In this document: positions 25,156 through 34,969 of the stretch, one piece after another | Numbering within the stretch: position 1 is the first letter of the stretch | Layout: every line of letters begins with the position of its first letter | Assembly: GCA_031761875.1 (NCBI GenBank) | Contig: CP134492.1 | Span: 1,860,001 to 1,924,000, forward strand | Direction: 5' to 3' | DNA length: 64,000 nt | From: Bacillaceae bacterium IKA-2 | GTDB taxonomy: Bacteria; Bacillota; Bacilli; Bacillales; Anaerobacillaceae | Notes under the pieces: generated by a model | What the model saw: the letters and a program-made list of their open reading frames with translations, nothing else | What the model was told of the DNA's origin: nothing | Databases searched by the model: none | Translations under genes and position numbers: made by a program

Positions 25156-26370
25156 ATGAAGCAGTTTCAACAATCTGATATGTTAAAAAGTCTTCCAAAA
25201 CAGTTTTTTGCAAATCTGGTCAAAAAGGTAGAAAAAGTAAAACTTGAGCATGATGATGTCATCAACTTAGGCCAGGGAAATCCAGATCAACCAACACCTT
25301 CTCACATTGTTAAAGCACTGCAAGAAGCTACTGAAAATTCAGTTTACCATAAATACGCTCCATTTCGAGGCTTTTCATTTTTGAAAGAAGCGGTGGCGAC
25401 TTATTATAAGCGTGAGTATGATGTCGATCTTGATCCCGAAACAGAAGTGGCCGTTTTATTTGGAACAAAAACTGGACTAGTAGAAATCAGCCAATGCTTA
25501 TTAAATAAAGATGATATTGCATTAGTTCCAGACCCTGGATATCCTGACTACTGGTCAGGTATAGCGATAGCTGGTGGTAAGATGTCGCCGATGCCTCTTT
25601 TGGAAGAAAATCAGTACTTACCTGATTTTAGCAAAATTACTGATCGTACATTAGAAAAATCGAAACTAATGTTTTTAAATTATCCAAACAATCCAACTGG
25701 TGCGATTGCTACGCAAGAATTATTTGAACAAGCAATCAAAGTCGGTGAGGAAAATGATATTTGTATCGTTCATGATTTTGCCTACGGTGCGATTGGTTTT
25801 GATCAAGAAAGGCCAATCAGTTTTATGCAAATCCCAGATGCGAAAAATGCTGGTATCGAGATGATGACATTATCAAAAACATATAACATGGCGGGCTGGA
25901 GAATTGGCTTTGCCGTTGGTAATGCAAGTGTGATAGATGCATTAAATCTTTTTCAAGACCACTATTATTGTAGCGTATTTGGTGGAATTCAAGAAGCGGC
26001 TGCTACTGCATTACTCGAATCTCAAGCTTGTGTGACTAAACTTGTCGATTGTTATCAGAACCGAAGAGATGTATTTATCAAAGCAATTAGTGAAATTGGC
26101 TGGAAAGTAGACGCACCTAAAGGTTCATTTTTTGCCTGGCTACCAGTTCCCCCTTCGTATACTTCTGAACAGTTTGCTGATTTGTTATTGCAAAAAGCTA
26201 GAGTAGTGGTTGCGTCTGGTAATGGTTTTGGAAAATTTGGTGAAGGATATGTACGGATTGGTTTATTGAGTAGCGAAGACAAGTTAGTTGAAGCAGCACA
26301 ACGAATTGGACGATTAAACATTGTCTGGAATGAACAAGATGCAATCGATTCAAACCACAGCAGGACCTAG
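25156..26370 (+). CDS. mtnE: PLP aminotransferase of methionine salvage (MtnE-like)
   Basis: ATG 25156 follows GTGGGGTG and gives 404 residues, so I prefer it to the upstream ATG at 25102. It is a fold-type I class I/II aminotransferase: NLGQGNPDQPTP near residue 40, VPDPGYPDYWSG, NYPNNPTGA, FAYGAIGFD, and the PLP lysine in LSKTYNMAGWRIGF. In Bacillus the mtnU-mtnE neighbourhood identifies it as the enzyme that transaminates 4-methylthio-2-oxobutyrate to methionine. The metQNI genes follow on the same strand after a 112-base gap, linking salvage to uptake. Confidence 0.85.
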   Translation: MKQFQQSDMLKSLPKQFFANLVKKVEKVKLEHDDVINLGQGNPDQPTPSHIVKALQEATENSVYHKYAPFRGFSFLKEAVATYYKREYDVDLDPETEVAVLFGTKTGLVEISQCLLNKDDIALVPDPGYPDYWSGIAIAGGKMSPMPLLEENQYLPDFSKITDRTLEKSKLMFLNYPNNPTGAIATQELFEQAIKVGEENDICIVHDFAYGAIGFDQERPISFMQIPDAKNAGIEMMTLSKTYNMAGWRIGFAVGNASVIDALNLFQDHYYCSVFGGIQEAAATALLESQACVTKLVDCYQNRRDVFIKAISEIGWKVDAPKGSFFAWLPVPPSYTSEQFADLLLQKARVVVASGNGFGKFGEGYVRIGLLSSEDKLVEAAQRIGRLNIVWNEQDAIDSNHSRT

Positions 26371-26482
26371 TTATTACAAAAATGAGCAAGAGGAATGGCA
26401 GAGAGTTGAGTTACTTAAGCGTTGAAATGAATTGCAGTTATTAAAGTAAATATTAAAAACCAACAAAGAGGAGACGATTTAA

Positions 26483-27295
26483 TTGAAAAAACTTTTAGTA
26501 ACAGCTTTCACAACAGTATCATTACTAGCATTAGCGGCATGCGGAGGAGCAGATAATAGTAAGCAAGAATTAGCAGAGGATTATCTTAAAATAGGGGTAA
26601 CTGCTGGGCCACATGAGCAAATTCTTGAAAAAGTGAAAGAAGTAGCAGCAGAAAATGGATTGGAAATTGATGTCCAAGTATTTACAGAATATGTCATGCC
26701 TAATGTCGCGTTAGCCGAAGGTGATCTTGATGCGAATAGCTTTCAACATAAACCATATTTAGATAATTTCAAGTCTGACCGTAATCTAGATCTTGTCGAA
26801 GTAGCGACAACAGTTAACTTCCCAATGGGTATTTACTCAACAGAAATTAGTGACGTTTCAGAATTGAAAGAGGGAGATATAGTCGGTTTGCCAAATGATC
26901 CGACAAACGGAGCAAGAGCGTTAATTCTTTTTGAAGCAGCTGGATTAATCACCTTAGATCCAGATGCTGGAGTTGCAGCAACTATTAATGATATTGTTGA
27001 AAATCCTAAAAACTTAAAATTTATTGAACTAGAAGCATCACAAATTCCACGTCAATTAGATGAATTAGTAGCTGCAACGATTAACACAAACTTTGCTATT
27101 GAACATGGCTATGTTCCTACCAGAGATTCTATTTTTATCGAACCAGGTGATTCACCATGGGTTAATCTTATTGCTGTACGTACTGAAAATAAAGATGATG
27201 CTGTTATTGCCAAATTAATTGAAGCTTATCAATCTGAAGAAGTTAGACAGTTTATTGAAGAGCAGTTTGAAGGCTCTGTTGTCCCATCTTGGTAA
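26483..27295 (+). CDS. metQ: Methionine ABC transporter substrate-binding lipoprotein
   Basis: The 270-residue protein (TTG start behind AGAGGAG) has a lipoprotein signal peptide with lipobox LAAC (Cys20) and the NlpA/MetQ fold: LKIGVTAGPHEQILEKVKE, VFTEYVMPNVALAEGDLDAN, SFQHKPYLDNF, VGLPNDPTNGARAL. The protein binds D- or L-methionine on the cell surface for import through MetNI, encoded directly downstream. No S-box lies in the 112-base gap before it. Confidence 0.92.
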   Translation: MKKLLVTAFTTVSLLALAACGGADNSKQELAEDYLKIGVTAGPHEQILEKVKEVAAENGLEIDVQVFTEYVMPNVALAEGDLDANSFQHKPYLDNFKSDRNLDLVEVATTVNFPMGIYSTEISDVSELKEGDIVGLPNDPTNGARALILFEAAGLITLDPDAGVAATINDIVENPKNLKFIELEASQIPRQLDELVAATINTNFAIEHGYVPTRDSIFIEPGDSPWVNLIAVRTENKDDAVIAKLIEAYQSEEVRQFIEEQFEGSVVPSW

Positions 27296-27341
27296 AAAGA
27301 AAAGCAGAAACACTTTAAGTGTTCTGAAAGGAGTGGAAACG

Positions 27342-28364
27342 GTGATTTCACTAAAAAATATTTCTAAAACATTTCACTCAAAAAAAAGTAAGATTGATGC
27401 ATTACGAAATGTTTCCCTTGAAGTGAAACAAGGTGAAATCTTTGGAGTTATTGGATATAGTGGTGCCGGAAAAAGTACGTTGATCCGTTGTGTCAATTTG
27501 CTTGAAACACCAAGCGCTGGAGAAGTAGTGATCAATGGTACAAACTTGATGAATCTTCCCCAATCAAAATTGCGAGAACAACGTCAAAATATCGGGATGA
27601 TTTTCCAAGGTTTTAATTTATTAAAAACAGCAACTGTCTATGATAATGTAGCGATTCCGTTAAAGCTTGCAGGAATATCTAAAATTGAGGTTGAAAAGCG
27701 AGTTAAGAAATATTTAGCAATTGTCGGCTTAGAAGATAAGCACCATGCGTATCCAGAACAACTATCAGGTGGTCAAAAACAGCGAGTGGCGATTGCCAGA
27801 GCTTTATCTCATGAACCAGAAGTTCTCTTAAGTGATGAAGCGACAAGTTCGCTTGATCCAGAAACAACGGAAGCGATACTCGAACTGCTTTTAAAGATCA
27901 ATCAACAATTTAAGATTACTATCTTATTAATTACTCATGAGATGCATGTCATTCAAAAAATATGCGACAAAGTTGCAGTGATGGAAAATGGCGAGGTAAT
28001 TGAACAAGGTAATGTGATTGATTTGTATTCAAATCCCAAACACGCAACGACGAAAAAATTCATTGATAGTATGTTTCCGGTCGATCTTCCTACCACTGTC
28101 GTTGACGAACTAAGTCAAAAGGGTCCGATTATGAAACTGTCTTTTGTCGGTCAGTCAACAGGAAAGCCAGCTCTAGCGAATATTGTCAAGAAATTCGACG
28201 TTTATACTAATATTTTATCTGGTAGCATCGTTCAATTAAAAAATGAACCATATGGAAGAATGATCGTCCATATTGAGGGAGAAGAAAAAGATACAACTGC
28301 AGCCATTTTAAGTTTAGAAGAAGAAGGCGTTCGAGTCGAGGAGGTGAGTATCGATGATCTTTAA
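27342..28364 (+). CDS. metN: Methionine ABC transporter ATP-binding protein
   Basis: GTG 27342 follows GAAAGGAGTGG and gives 340 residues; the frame is open further upstream but that part overlaps metQ and lacks family similarity. Walker A is GYSGAGKSTL, the signature LSGGQKQRVAIARAL, and the Walker B region VLLSDEATSSLDPE. The last 80 residues form the NIL domain that binds methionine and inhibits transport when the amino acid is plentiful. It overlaps metI by 11 bases. Confidence 0.93.
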   Translation: MISLKNISKTFHSKKSKIDALRNVSLEVKQGEIFGVIGYSGAGKSTLIRCVNLLETPSAGEVVINGTNLMNLPQSKLREQRQNIGMIFQGFNLLKTATVYDNVAIPLKLAGISKIEVEKRVKKYLAIVGLEDKHHAYPEQLSGGQKQRVAIARALSHEPEVLLSDEATSSLDPETTEAILELLLKINQQFKITILLITHEMHVIQKICDKVAVMENGEVIEQGNVIDLYSNPKHATTKKFIDSMFPVDLPTTVVDELSQKGPIMKLSFVGQSTGKPALANIVKKFDVYTNILSGSIVQLKNEPYGRMIVHIEGEEKDTTAAILSLEEEGVRVEEVSIDDL

Positions 28365-29028
28365 TATATTAGAATTTTATGAAAAATGGGGTTCAAATAT
28401 TTGGAAAGCAACCGCTGAAACGTTTCAGATGGTATCGATCTCCCTGTCAATTTCCATTATAATCGGTATCCCACTAGGAGTACTGATTGTCTTAACTCGA
28501 CCGAATAAGAGCTTAGAAAATAAGTATGTTTATCAATCTTTAAATGTCTTGATTAATATTATTCGTTCAATTCCGTTTATTATTTTACTGTTTTTTATTC
28601 TCCCTTTTACAAAGTTAATTGTCGGGACTTCAATAGGCGTTAAAGGAGTAATCGTCCCACTTGTTGTTTATACTGCGCCGTACATTGCCCGATTAATGGA
28701 GTCTTCTTTACTTGAAGTTAACAAAGGGATTCTTGAAGCGTATGAGGCAATGGGGATCAAAACAAGGCATATTATTTGGCATGTGATGATTCGCGAGGCA
28801 CGACCTTCGATTATTCTTGGTTTAACGATTGCGACGATTGGATTAATTGGTGCAACTGCGATGGCTGGTCTCGTTGGAGCAGGTGGTCTTGGTGATTTAG
28901 CTTATCGATTTGGCCATCTTCGGTATGAAGAAGATGTGATGATTGTGACAGTCGCACTACTTGTTATTCTTGTTCAAGGTATCCAATCAATCGGAAATTA
29001 TCTGGCAAATAGGTTGAAAAAGGATTAG
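28354..29028 (+). CDS. metI: Methionine ABC transporter permease
   Basis: The 224-residue protein has five predicted membrane helices and the coupling motif LEAYEAMGIKTRHIIWHVMI, as in the MetI/MetP group of BPD_transp_1 permeases. It dimerises and works with two MetN subunits. GAGGAGGTGAG upstream supports the ATG at 28354 inside the end of metN, indicating translational coupling. Confidence 0.92.
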   Translation: MIFNILEFYEKWGSNIWKATAETFQMVSISLSISIIIGIPLGVLIVLTRPNKSLENKYVYQSLNVLINIIRSIPFIILLFFILPFTKLIVGTSIGVKGVIVPLVVYTAPYIARLMESSLLEVNKGILEAYEAMGIKTRHIIWHVMIREARPSIILGLTIATIGLIGATAMAGLVGAGGLGDLAYRFGHLRYEEDVMIVTVALLVILVQGIQSIGNYLANRLKKD

Positions 29029-29428
29029 TAATGAAGCTTGTGCTGCAGAGTGTGATGGCGAAATAGATGGGCGTGAAATCTTGTTTTTTGAAACTATTGT
29101 TTCGTCCAACTATATCTAGGCATCTTCATATTGCTAAAAGTAGTTTGCTAAAATTAATCTAGTAACTTTTAAACAGTTGGCTTAAACAGTCAACTGTTTT
29201 ATTATTTTTGACAAGATTTATGAATTTACTCAGAGCGAAAATTATCTGCATTTTTTATTTAGAGTATATTGATTTGTTTTCCAGTTAGCGGTATATTTGG
29301 CATTGAGGTTATAATGTATTATATGATGTTTGTGATAGGGCTGACACAGCAGAGATGTTAGCTTCATGATTAAGTTGCATCGATTACAAGAATGTTTTTT
29401 TAAAAATTATCCGTTGGAGGGTAAATCG
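29029..29428 (+). terminator. Gap after metI with an intrinsic terminator at 29172-29201
   Basis: AAACAGTTG pairs with CAACTGTTT around a short loop and is followed by a T-rich run (TATTATTTTT); this ends metQNI. The rest of the gap holds no gene. A possible promoter for pdp lies in the AT-rich part near 29310-29340, but no clear boxes were chosen. Confidence 0.65.
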
Positions 29429-30733
29429 ATGAGAATGGTAGATGTAATTGAAAAAAAACGAGACGGACATGAATTAAGTAAAGAAGAAATTAGCTTTATC
29501 ATCAATGGTTATACGAACGATCAAATTCCTGATTATCAAATGTCTGCTTTTGCGATGGCTATTTTCTTTCAAGGAATGACCCAACAAGAGCGTGTTTATT
29601 TAACTGAAGCGATGGTTAATTCAGGAGATCAAATTGACTTATCGGCAATTGAAGGAATCAAAGTTGATAAGCATAGTACAGGCGGCGTCGGTGACACAAC
29701 GACTCTTGTCCTTGCTCCACTAGTGGCAGCCGTTGGGGTGCCTGTAGCAAAAATGTCAGGAAGAGGTTTAGGACATACAGGTGGAACAATTGATAAACTT
29801 GAAGCTGTTCCGGGTTTTAACGTTGAAATAAGCAACACTAAGTTTATTAAATTAGTCAATGAAAATAAGGTAGCGGTTATTGGTCAAAGTGCTAATTTAA
29901 CACCGGCAGATAAAAAGTTGTATGGATTGCGTGATGTTACCGGAACGGTTAATTCAATACCACTTATTGCAAGTTCTATTATGTGTAAAAAAATTGCCTC
30001 CGGTGCTGATGCGATCGTCCTAGACGTAAAAACAGGTAATGGTGCTTTTATGAAAGAGCTTGATGAAGCAGAGGAGTTAGCAAAAGCCATGGTTGAAATT
30101 GGTAACGGTGTTGGACGAAAAACGATGGCCGTGATTTCAGACATGAGTCAACCACTTGGCTTCGCGATCGGAAATGCTTTAGAAATAAAAGAAGCCATTG
30201 ATACATTAGTAGGTAAGGGACCTAAAGATTTACAAGAATTATGTTTAGTACTGGGCAGTCATATGGTTGTTCTTGCTAATAAAGCAGAAAATCCTGAAGA
30301 AGCTCGGCAAATGTTAATAGAGGTAATCGAAAACGGGAAGGCTTTAAAAACGTTCAAACTATTCTTGGCTGCTCAAGGTGGCGATACATCTGTCATTGAT
30401 GATCCGACGAAACTTCCTACAGCAAACTATACATATGAGGTAGTGGCAATGGAAACAGGATATATAGCTGATATTATTGCCGACAAAATTGGCAAAGCCG
30501 CGATGGTTCTTGGAGCAGGTCGCGTAACGAAGGATTCAGTCATTGATTTAGCGGTAGGCCTTGTTTTACAGAAGAAGGTCGGTGATTTTGTAAAAGCAGG
30601 CGAGTCGATTGTAACGATTCATAGTAATTCAGAAAATGTTGAAGATGCAAAAAGACGAATTTATGAAGCTTATTCAATTGTTGAACAGGAAGTACTGGCT
30701 CCGACTTTAATTTATAAAGAAATTTTATCATAA
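29429..30733 (+). CDS. pdp: Pyrimidine-nucleoside phosphorylase
   Basis: ATG 29429 is preceded by TTGGAGGGT and gives 434 residues beginning [13 protein letters not shown], the usual family N-terminus; a longer frame from 29366 is rejected. The protein carries the thymidine/pyrimidine phosphorylase signature ([20 protein letters not shown]) and [18 protein letters not shown] for phosphate binding. It splits uridine, thymidine or deoxyuridine with phosphate to base and (deoxy)ribose 1-phosphate. deoC and punA follow on the same strand, forming a nucleoside salvage operon. Confidence 0.93.
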   Translation: MRMVDVIEKKRDGHELSKEEISFIINGYTNDQIPDYQMSAFAMAIFFQGMTQQERVYLTEAMVNSGDQIDLSAIEGIKVDKHSTGGVGDTTTLVLAPLVAAVGVPVAKMSGRGLGHTGGTIDKLEAVPGFNVEISNTKFIKLVNENKVAVIGQSANLTPADKKLYGLRDVTGTVNSIPLIASSIMCKKIASGADAIVLDVKTGNGAFMKELDEAEELAKAMVEIGNGVGRKTMAVISDMSQPLGFAIGNALEIKEAIDTLVGKGPKDLQELCLVLGSHMVVLANKAENPEEARQMLIEVIENGKALKTFKLFLAAQGGDTSVIDDPTKLPTANYTYEVVAMETGYIADIIADKIGKAAMVLGAGRVTKDSVIDLAVGLVLQKKVGDFVKAGESIVTIHSNSENVEDAKRRIYEAYSIVEQEVLAPTLIYKEILS

Positions 30734-30827
30734 AGGATGTTCAAAGAGTCCGGTAATCATAGTAGTCGATTCTCTTCGTTGATTATCCTCTTTTTTGAAC
30801 ACTCACTCATAGAAAGGGTGTATTATA

Positions 30828-31496
30828 TTGGCTAACTTAGCAAAAATGATCGATCATACAGCGTTAAAACCCGATACGTCGAAGGAACAAATTGTCACCC
30901 TTTGCACGGAAGCAAAGGAGTATATGTTTGCATCTGTTTGTGTAAACCCAACATGGGTAGAAACAGCAGCAGAGTTATTGAAAGACTCTGGTGTCGATAT
31001 ATGTACAGTCATTGGTTTTCCGTTAGGGGCAAGTACGCCTGAAACAAAAGCTTTTGAAACGAAGGATGCAATTAGTAAAGGCGCAACTGAGGTCGACATG
31101 GTCATTAATATCGCCGCTTTAAAAGGTGAAAATTATCAACTTGTTGAGCGTGATATTCGCGCGGTAGTGGAAGTGGCAAAAGGGAAAGCCTTAATAAAGG
31201 TCATTATCGAAACTTGTCTTTTGACAGATGAAGAAAAAAAGCACGTATGCCGGATAGCAGTTCAAGCAGGTGCAGATTTTGTGAAAACGTCGACTGGATT
31301 TTCCACAGGTGGTGCGACAGTTGAAGATATTACTTTAATGAGAAAAGTTGTTGGCCCAACTATTGGCGTAAAAGCATCCGGTGGAATTCGAAGTAAAGCA
31401 GATGCAGAAGCGATGATTACGGCTGGAGCGACTCGTATTGGAGCTAGTTCAGGTATTTCGATTGTAAATGGTGAAACGTCAACGTCAACTTATTAA
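30828..31496 (+). CDS. deoC: Deoxyribose-phosphate aldolase
   Basis: The 222-residue TIM-barrel class I aldolase cleaves deoxyribose 5-phosphate to glyceraldehyde 3-phosphate and acetaldehyde. Lys153 in [14 protein letters not shown] forms the Schiff base, with Lys182 in VKASGGIR and Asp90 in EVDMVINI completing the active site. The start is TTG behind GAAAGGG. Its stop overlaps an ATG, but the punA start is taken 18 bases further on. Confidence 0.93.
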   Translation: MANLAKMIDHTALKPDTSKEQIVTLCTEAKEYMFASVCVNPTWVETAAELLKDSGVDICTVIGFPLGASTPETKAFETKDAISKGATEVDMVINIAALKGENYQLVERDIRAVVEVAKGKALIKVIIETCLLTDEEKKHVCRIAVQAGADFVKTSTGFSTGGATVEDITLMRKVVGPTIGVKASGGIRSKADAEAMITAGATRIGASSGISIVNGETSTSTY

Positions 31497-31513
31497 TGAA
31501 TGGAGTGTTCGAT

Positions 31514-32341
31514 ATGGAAAATATGTACAATAAAATTAAGGAATCTGCCGCTTTTATTGCGGGACAAATCAAAATCAAACCTGAAATTGGACTAATTTTA
31601 GGTTCAGGGCTAGGTGAACTAGCAGACGAAATTGATCATGCAGTAAAAATTGCTTATAGTGATATCCCAAATTTCCCTGTATCAACGGTAGAAGGCCATG
31701 CAGGACAACTAGTTATTGGGGAATTAGATGGTAAATATGTCATAGCAATGCAAGGGCGCTTTCACTTTTATGAAGGTTACTCAATGCAGGAAGTAACATT
31801 CCCTGTCCGAGTCATGAAAGAGCTTGGTGTTGAACTTATGGTTATTACCAATGCATGTGGTGGTATGAACAAAAGTTTTCAACCAGGTGACCTAATGATT
31901 ATTACTGATCACTTAAATATGACAGGTGTGAATCCGCTTATTGGACCTAATGAAAATGAACTTGGACCGCGTTTTCCTGATATGAGTCATGCGTATACCC
32001 CTGAATTGGTCACTAGTGTCGAAGAAATAGCTAGTAAACTAGAGATTAATTTGCAAAAAGGTGTATATGCTGGTGTAACAGGTCCAACATATATGTCAGG
32101 TGCAGAATTAATTATGCTTCGAAATCTTGGTGGTGATGTTGTTGGGATGTCTACGGTGCCAGAAGTAATCGTCGCTCGTCACGCTGGGATGAAAGTTATT
32201 GGAATTTCTTGCGTAACAGACATGGCAATTGGCGAAGAGATAGTAGGAATTACACATGAACAGGTTGTTGAAGTAGCCAATCGCACAAAACCAAAATTTA
32301 TTAAGCTAGTAAAGAAAATTGTCTCTACCTATCGTGCCTAG
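31514..32341 (+). CDS. punA: Purine-nucleoside phosphorylase (inosine/guanosine type)
   Basis: ATG 31514 lies behind TGGAGTG and yields 275 residues, the normal length; ATG 31496 has no ribosome site. Typical elements are LILGSGLGELADEI, STVEGHAGQLVIGELDG, ITNACGGMNKSFQPGDLMII and GVYAGVTGPTYMSGAELIM. It phosphorolyses inosine and guanosine, supplying (deoxy)ribose 1-phosphate for the same pathway as pdp and deoC. A mutase (drm/deoB) that usually completes the set is not in the window. Confidence 0.93.
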   Translation: MENMYNKIKESAAFIAGQIKIKPEIGLILGSGLGELADEIDHAVKIAYSDIPNFPVSTVEGHAGQLVIGELDGKYVIAMQGRFHFYEGYSMQEVTFPVRVMKELGVELMVITNACGGMNKSFQPGDLMIITDHLNMTGVNPLIGPNENELGPRFPDMSHAYTPELVTSVEEIASKLEINLQKGVYAGVTGPTYMSGAELIMLRNLGGDVVGMSTVPEVIVARHAGMKVIGISCVTDMAIGEEIVGITHEQVVEVANRTKPKFIKLVKKIVSTYRA

Positions 32342-32417
32342 TTCGGTAAATATGTTGGTGCAAAGCAGCTTTAACTAGATCAGTTTACTAAAGAATATAA
32401 TTTGAAAAAGATTTATC

Positions 32418-32495
32418 TGATCACCTCTAATTTCTAGGGGTGATTGCTGTTTAGAGAAAGACGAAAAAAACCTCATATAGAGGTCTTTTAGTGAA
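32418..32495. terminator. Two hairpins between punA and sinR
   Basis: GATCACCTCTA pairs with TAGGGGTGATT (about 32419-32444), and AAAACCTC pairs with GAGGTCTTTT (about 32469-32490). They lie between the convergent punA and sinR genes; the second has T on one side and A on the other and may serve both strands. Confidence 0.6.
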
Positions 32496-32515
32496 GAGTT
32501 AGCAAATGAAGATAC

Positions 32516-32842
32516 CTAATTATTTTTACGCCACTTGTTAAATTCTAAGTATTCGCGAAATTGTTCTTTACTAACACCTGACTCCATAGCCTCTTTTACT
32601 AACCCTATCCAAGTAGCATCAAGATCACTCGCCGTTGTTGTTTCATTTTTTTCATTTAATAACGTTTCAACACTTACATTTAAAACGGAAGAAATTTTTT
32701 CGAGAAATTGAATGGAGGGGTTAGATTGGATGTTTCTCTCAATTGAACTCAAGTATGATTTTGCTACACCAGCAGATTCTGCTAGTTCAGATAAGGAAAC
32801 CCCTTTTTCTAACCTAATTTTTTTAATTTGTTCACCAATCAT
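32516..32842 (-). CDS. sinR: Biofilm master repressor SinR
   Basis: The 108-residue protein matches Bacillus SinR almost end to end: a Cro/C1 helix-turn-helix (IRLEKGVSLSELAESAGVAK, SYLSSIERNIQSNPSIQFLE) followed by a C-terminal dimerisation hook (EWxxLVKEAMESGVSKEQFREYLEFNKWR pattern). SinR tetramers repress matrix genes and are disarmed by SinI. The gene lies downstream of sinI on the same strand. A terminator hairpin lies between the two, so sinR probably has its own promoter. Confidence 0.92.
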   Translation of the reverse strand: MIGEQIKKIRLEKGVSLSELAESAGVAKSYLSSIERNIQSNPSIQFLEKISSVLNVSVETLLNEKNETTTASDLDATWIGLVKEAMESGVSKEQFREYLEFNKWRKNN

Positions 32843-32951
32843 CTGTATCGTTTCCTCTCTCAGCCTTTATGTAATTTATTCAATTATAAAGTTTTAGATT
32901 TGCTATGTAAATAGAACTAAGGAAATCATACTGGTCGATTCCCACTGAAAA

Positions 32952-32993
32952 ACTACATCTAGTTGAGCAGAGACACTCTAGACTAGATGTAGT
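32952..32993 (-). terminator. Terminator between sinI and sinR
   Basis: ACTACATCTAG pairs perfectly with CTAGATGTAGT around a 20-base loop; on the minus strand it is followed by TTTTT. It should stop most sinI transcription before sinR, which lets the two antagonists be made at different levels. Confidence 0.75.
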
Positions 32994-33054
32994 GAAATGT
33001 GGCTATTTTTTGGTATTATGAAGTTAATTCTATGGTGATTTTTTTCTCTATTTT

Positions 33055-33231
33055 TTAACCGTTTATGTTTACATTATGATTAGTATGAGCGCCGTCCATA
33101 TTTGCCAAAAGAGCCTTCTGATTATTTGAAAAAAATGCCCTAATTTCTTCTTTACTTAAGCCAATCTCGATTGCTTCTTTAATTAGTTTAACCCACTCTT
33201 GATCCAAATTTGAAGTTTCGATACGATTCAA
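33055..33231 (-). CDS. sinI: SinR antagonist SinI
   Basis: A 58-codon minus-strand frame starts with TTG at 33231 behind AGGAGGGG (8-base spacing) and ends with TAA at 33055. Residues 9-37 (LDQEWVKLIKEA, then GLSKEEIRAFF) align with the SinI/SinR dimerisation helix pair, compare LDQEWVELMVEA and SPEEIRKYL of Bacillus SinI. There is no DNA-binding domain. It would form SinI-SinR heterodimers and release matrix genes. Position upstream of sinR on the same strand is as in Bacillus subtilis. The TTG start and small size make it easy to miss. Confidence 0.88.
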   Translation of the reverse strand: MNRIETSNLDQEWVKLIKEAIEIGLSKEEIRAFFSNNQKALLANMDGAHTNHNVNING

Positions 33232-33747
33232 TTTTGTCCCCTCCTAAAATACTTTTAGCATTTCAGGTAGCCCAGCCATCTGTATTGAAAATATAAACAA
33301 TCTTAGATCTGTGACTTTGCGTCCCTACTTTTCAATAGGTTTGCCTTTAACTGATAAATTTGTAAAAAATGATATCTTAGTCTCGATTGCTTTCATATGA
33401 CTTATGTAGTAATTACAAGTAGTATATCTGAAAAGTAAATTTATTTTTGTAGAAAAATGTCGTTTACAAAATATTCTAAAAAAATAAAAAAGTACAGTGA
33501 AAAGTTTTGATTAGCTTGAAAATAAAGTCATATATTGTAAAAAAATGGATTTTAAAGTAAAAAAACTTTTAATTAGATTAACTGAGCTAGTTTATTGAAA
33601 AATATTTTTTAAAAAAGATTGAAGAAAATGATAGATAACAACATAAAACCAACTAAAATGTCGATATTTTTATATAGAAAAAAGCAACCGTCCCCCCCTA
33701 AAAATAAAAGGGTAGAATAGTTGCTTTATTTTTAAACTATTTAATAA
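33232..33747. other. AT-rich gap upstream of sinI with a hairpin at 33679-33726
   Basis: No gene is visible. The sinI promoter must lie within the first 150 bases, but I could not choose boxes with confidence. AAAGCAAC pairs with GTTGCTTT (about 33682-33725) around a C7 and GGGT-containing loop; it is placed to terminate the truncated EAL gene on the minus strand. Confidence 0.5.
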
Positions 33748-34877
33748 CTAGATTTTTTCTAATAATTGTTCTAGTTTTTCAGCTCCAACAGGTTTGCTTA
33801 TTAAATAGCCTTGCATCTTCACGCAACCCATTTCTTTTAAGAATTGTTTTTGGTCTTCGTATTCTACACCCTCTGCAGTTGTAGAAATTCCAATAGCCTT
33901 TGCCAAACTAATAATCGTCGTTATGACCGTTTTTGCACTTTCATCATTAGATATATCTTTAACAAAGGATCGATCTATTTTGAGCGTACTAATTGGGAAT
34001 TTTGTAAAATAAGCTAGAGAGGAGTAGCCTGTTCCAAAATCATCTATGGCAATATTAATTCCCATTTCCTTTAATCGCTGCATTTTCTCAAGCTTTTCAG
34101 TAACCACTGCCATTGCTGTTGATTCTGTAATTTCTAATTCGATATATTTTGGGGCGATCCCAATTTCCCTTACCGCTTGTCCGACGATATCAATAAAGTT
34201 AGCTTGGTCAAACTGCAGCACTGATATATTAACGGACACAAACATAGGTTTAAAGCCTGCATTTTGCCAAAATTTATTTTGCCTCAGCGCCTCGGTCAAG
34301 ACCCATTTTCCAATGTCGATAATTAGCCCTGATTGTTCCGCTATTTCGATTAACTTAGGTATTGAAACATCACTAAATCTTTGGTTATTCCAGCGTATAA
34401 GTGCTTCAGTACCAACAATTTTATTCGTATTGATGTCTACAATCGGTTGATATACCAAATAAAGCTCACTGTTTTCAATAGCATGATAAAGTGCATTTTC
34501 TACTTCTTGTTCGAAATTTATTATTTTAGCCATCTTCGTATCATAAAACTGAAAACGATTGCCGCCAACTTTTTTTGCTTGAAGTTTGGATATATTTGCC
34601 TCATTTATCATTGTCTCAATATCTATTTGAAAACTATCAGAAGTAGCAACACCCATTGAAACTTTTAAACGATATTCATTTTCTTTAATAATCATTTCTG
34701 TACTTGTTTCTAGCCATAACTGTTGAATACGATACTGTAGCTTTTCTGCTGATTCCTCTTTTAAAAGGATGATAAATTCATCTCCGAAATATCTACCGAT
34801 AATTTCTTCCTTGTCCACAAAAATTTGCAATCGTTCAGAAAATTGTTTATGATACTCTAAAAGTGGCCCATTAATAG
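33748..34877 (-). pseudogene. C-terminal half of an IS-split GGDEF-EAL protein
   Basis: This is the 3' part of the gene whose 5' part is at 40733-41977. It encodes the end of the diguanylate cyclase domain (active site degenerate: RYFGDEF in place of GGDEF) and a complete EAL phosphodiesterase domain (VYQPIVDINTNKIVGTEALI, DDFGTGYSSLAY, LKIDRSFVKDIS, AEGVEYEDQ). The EAL motifs look intact. Deleting the IS and one AATA copy joins TTTTTGTATT to CTATTAATGG and restores one frame of 792 residues. Separated from its sensor and start, this half is unlikely to be expressed, unless from within the IS or an internal ATG at 34830. Confidence 0.9.
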
Positions 34878-34969
34878 AATAATATCAATTGAAAAACGGT
34901 CCAGTACTTTAACACTAATCTCTTACTGTTATGATGGCAGTAAAGGGGTGGGATGGAGTGATTGAGATA

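Noticed and set aside
34830-34830. Independent EAL protein starting at an internal methionine
   Set aside because: It is the continuation of the GGDEF-EAL gene whose frame is restored when the IS is removed; no ribosome site supports a separate gene.
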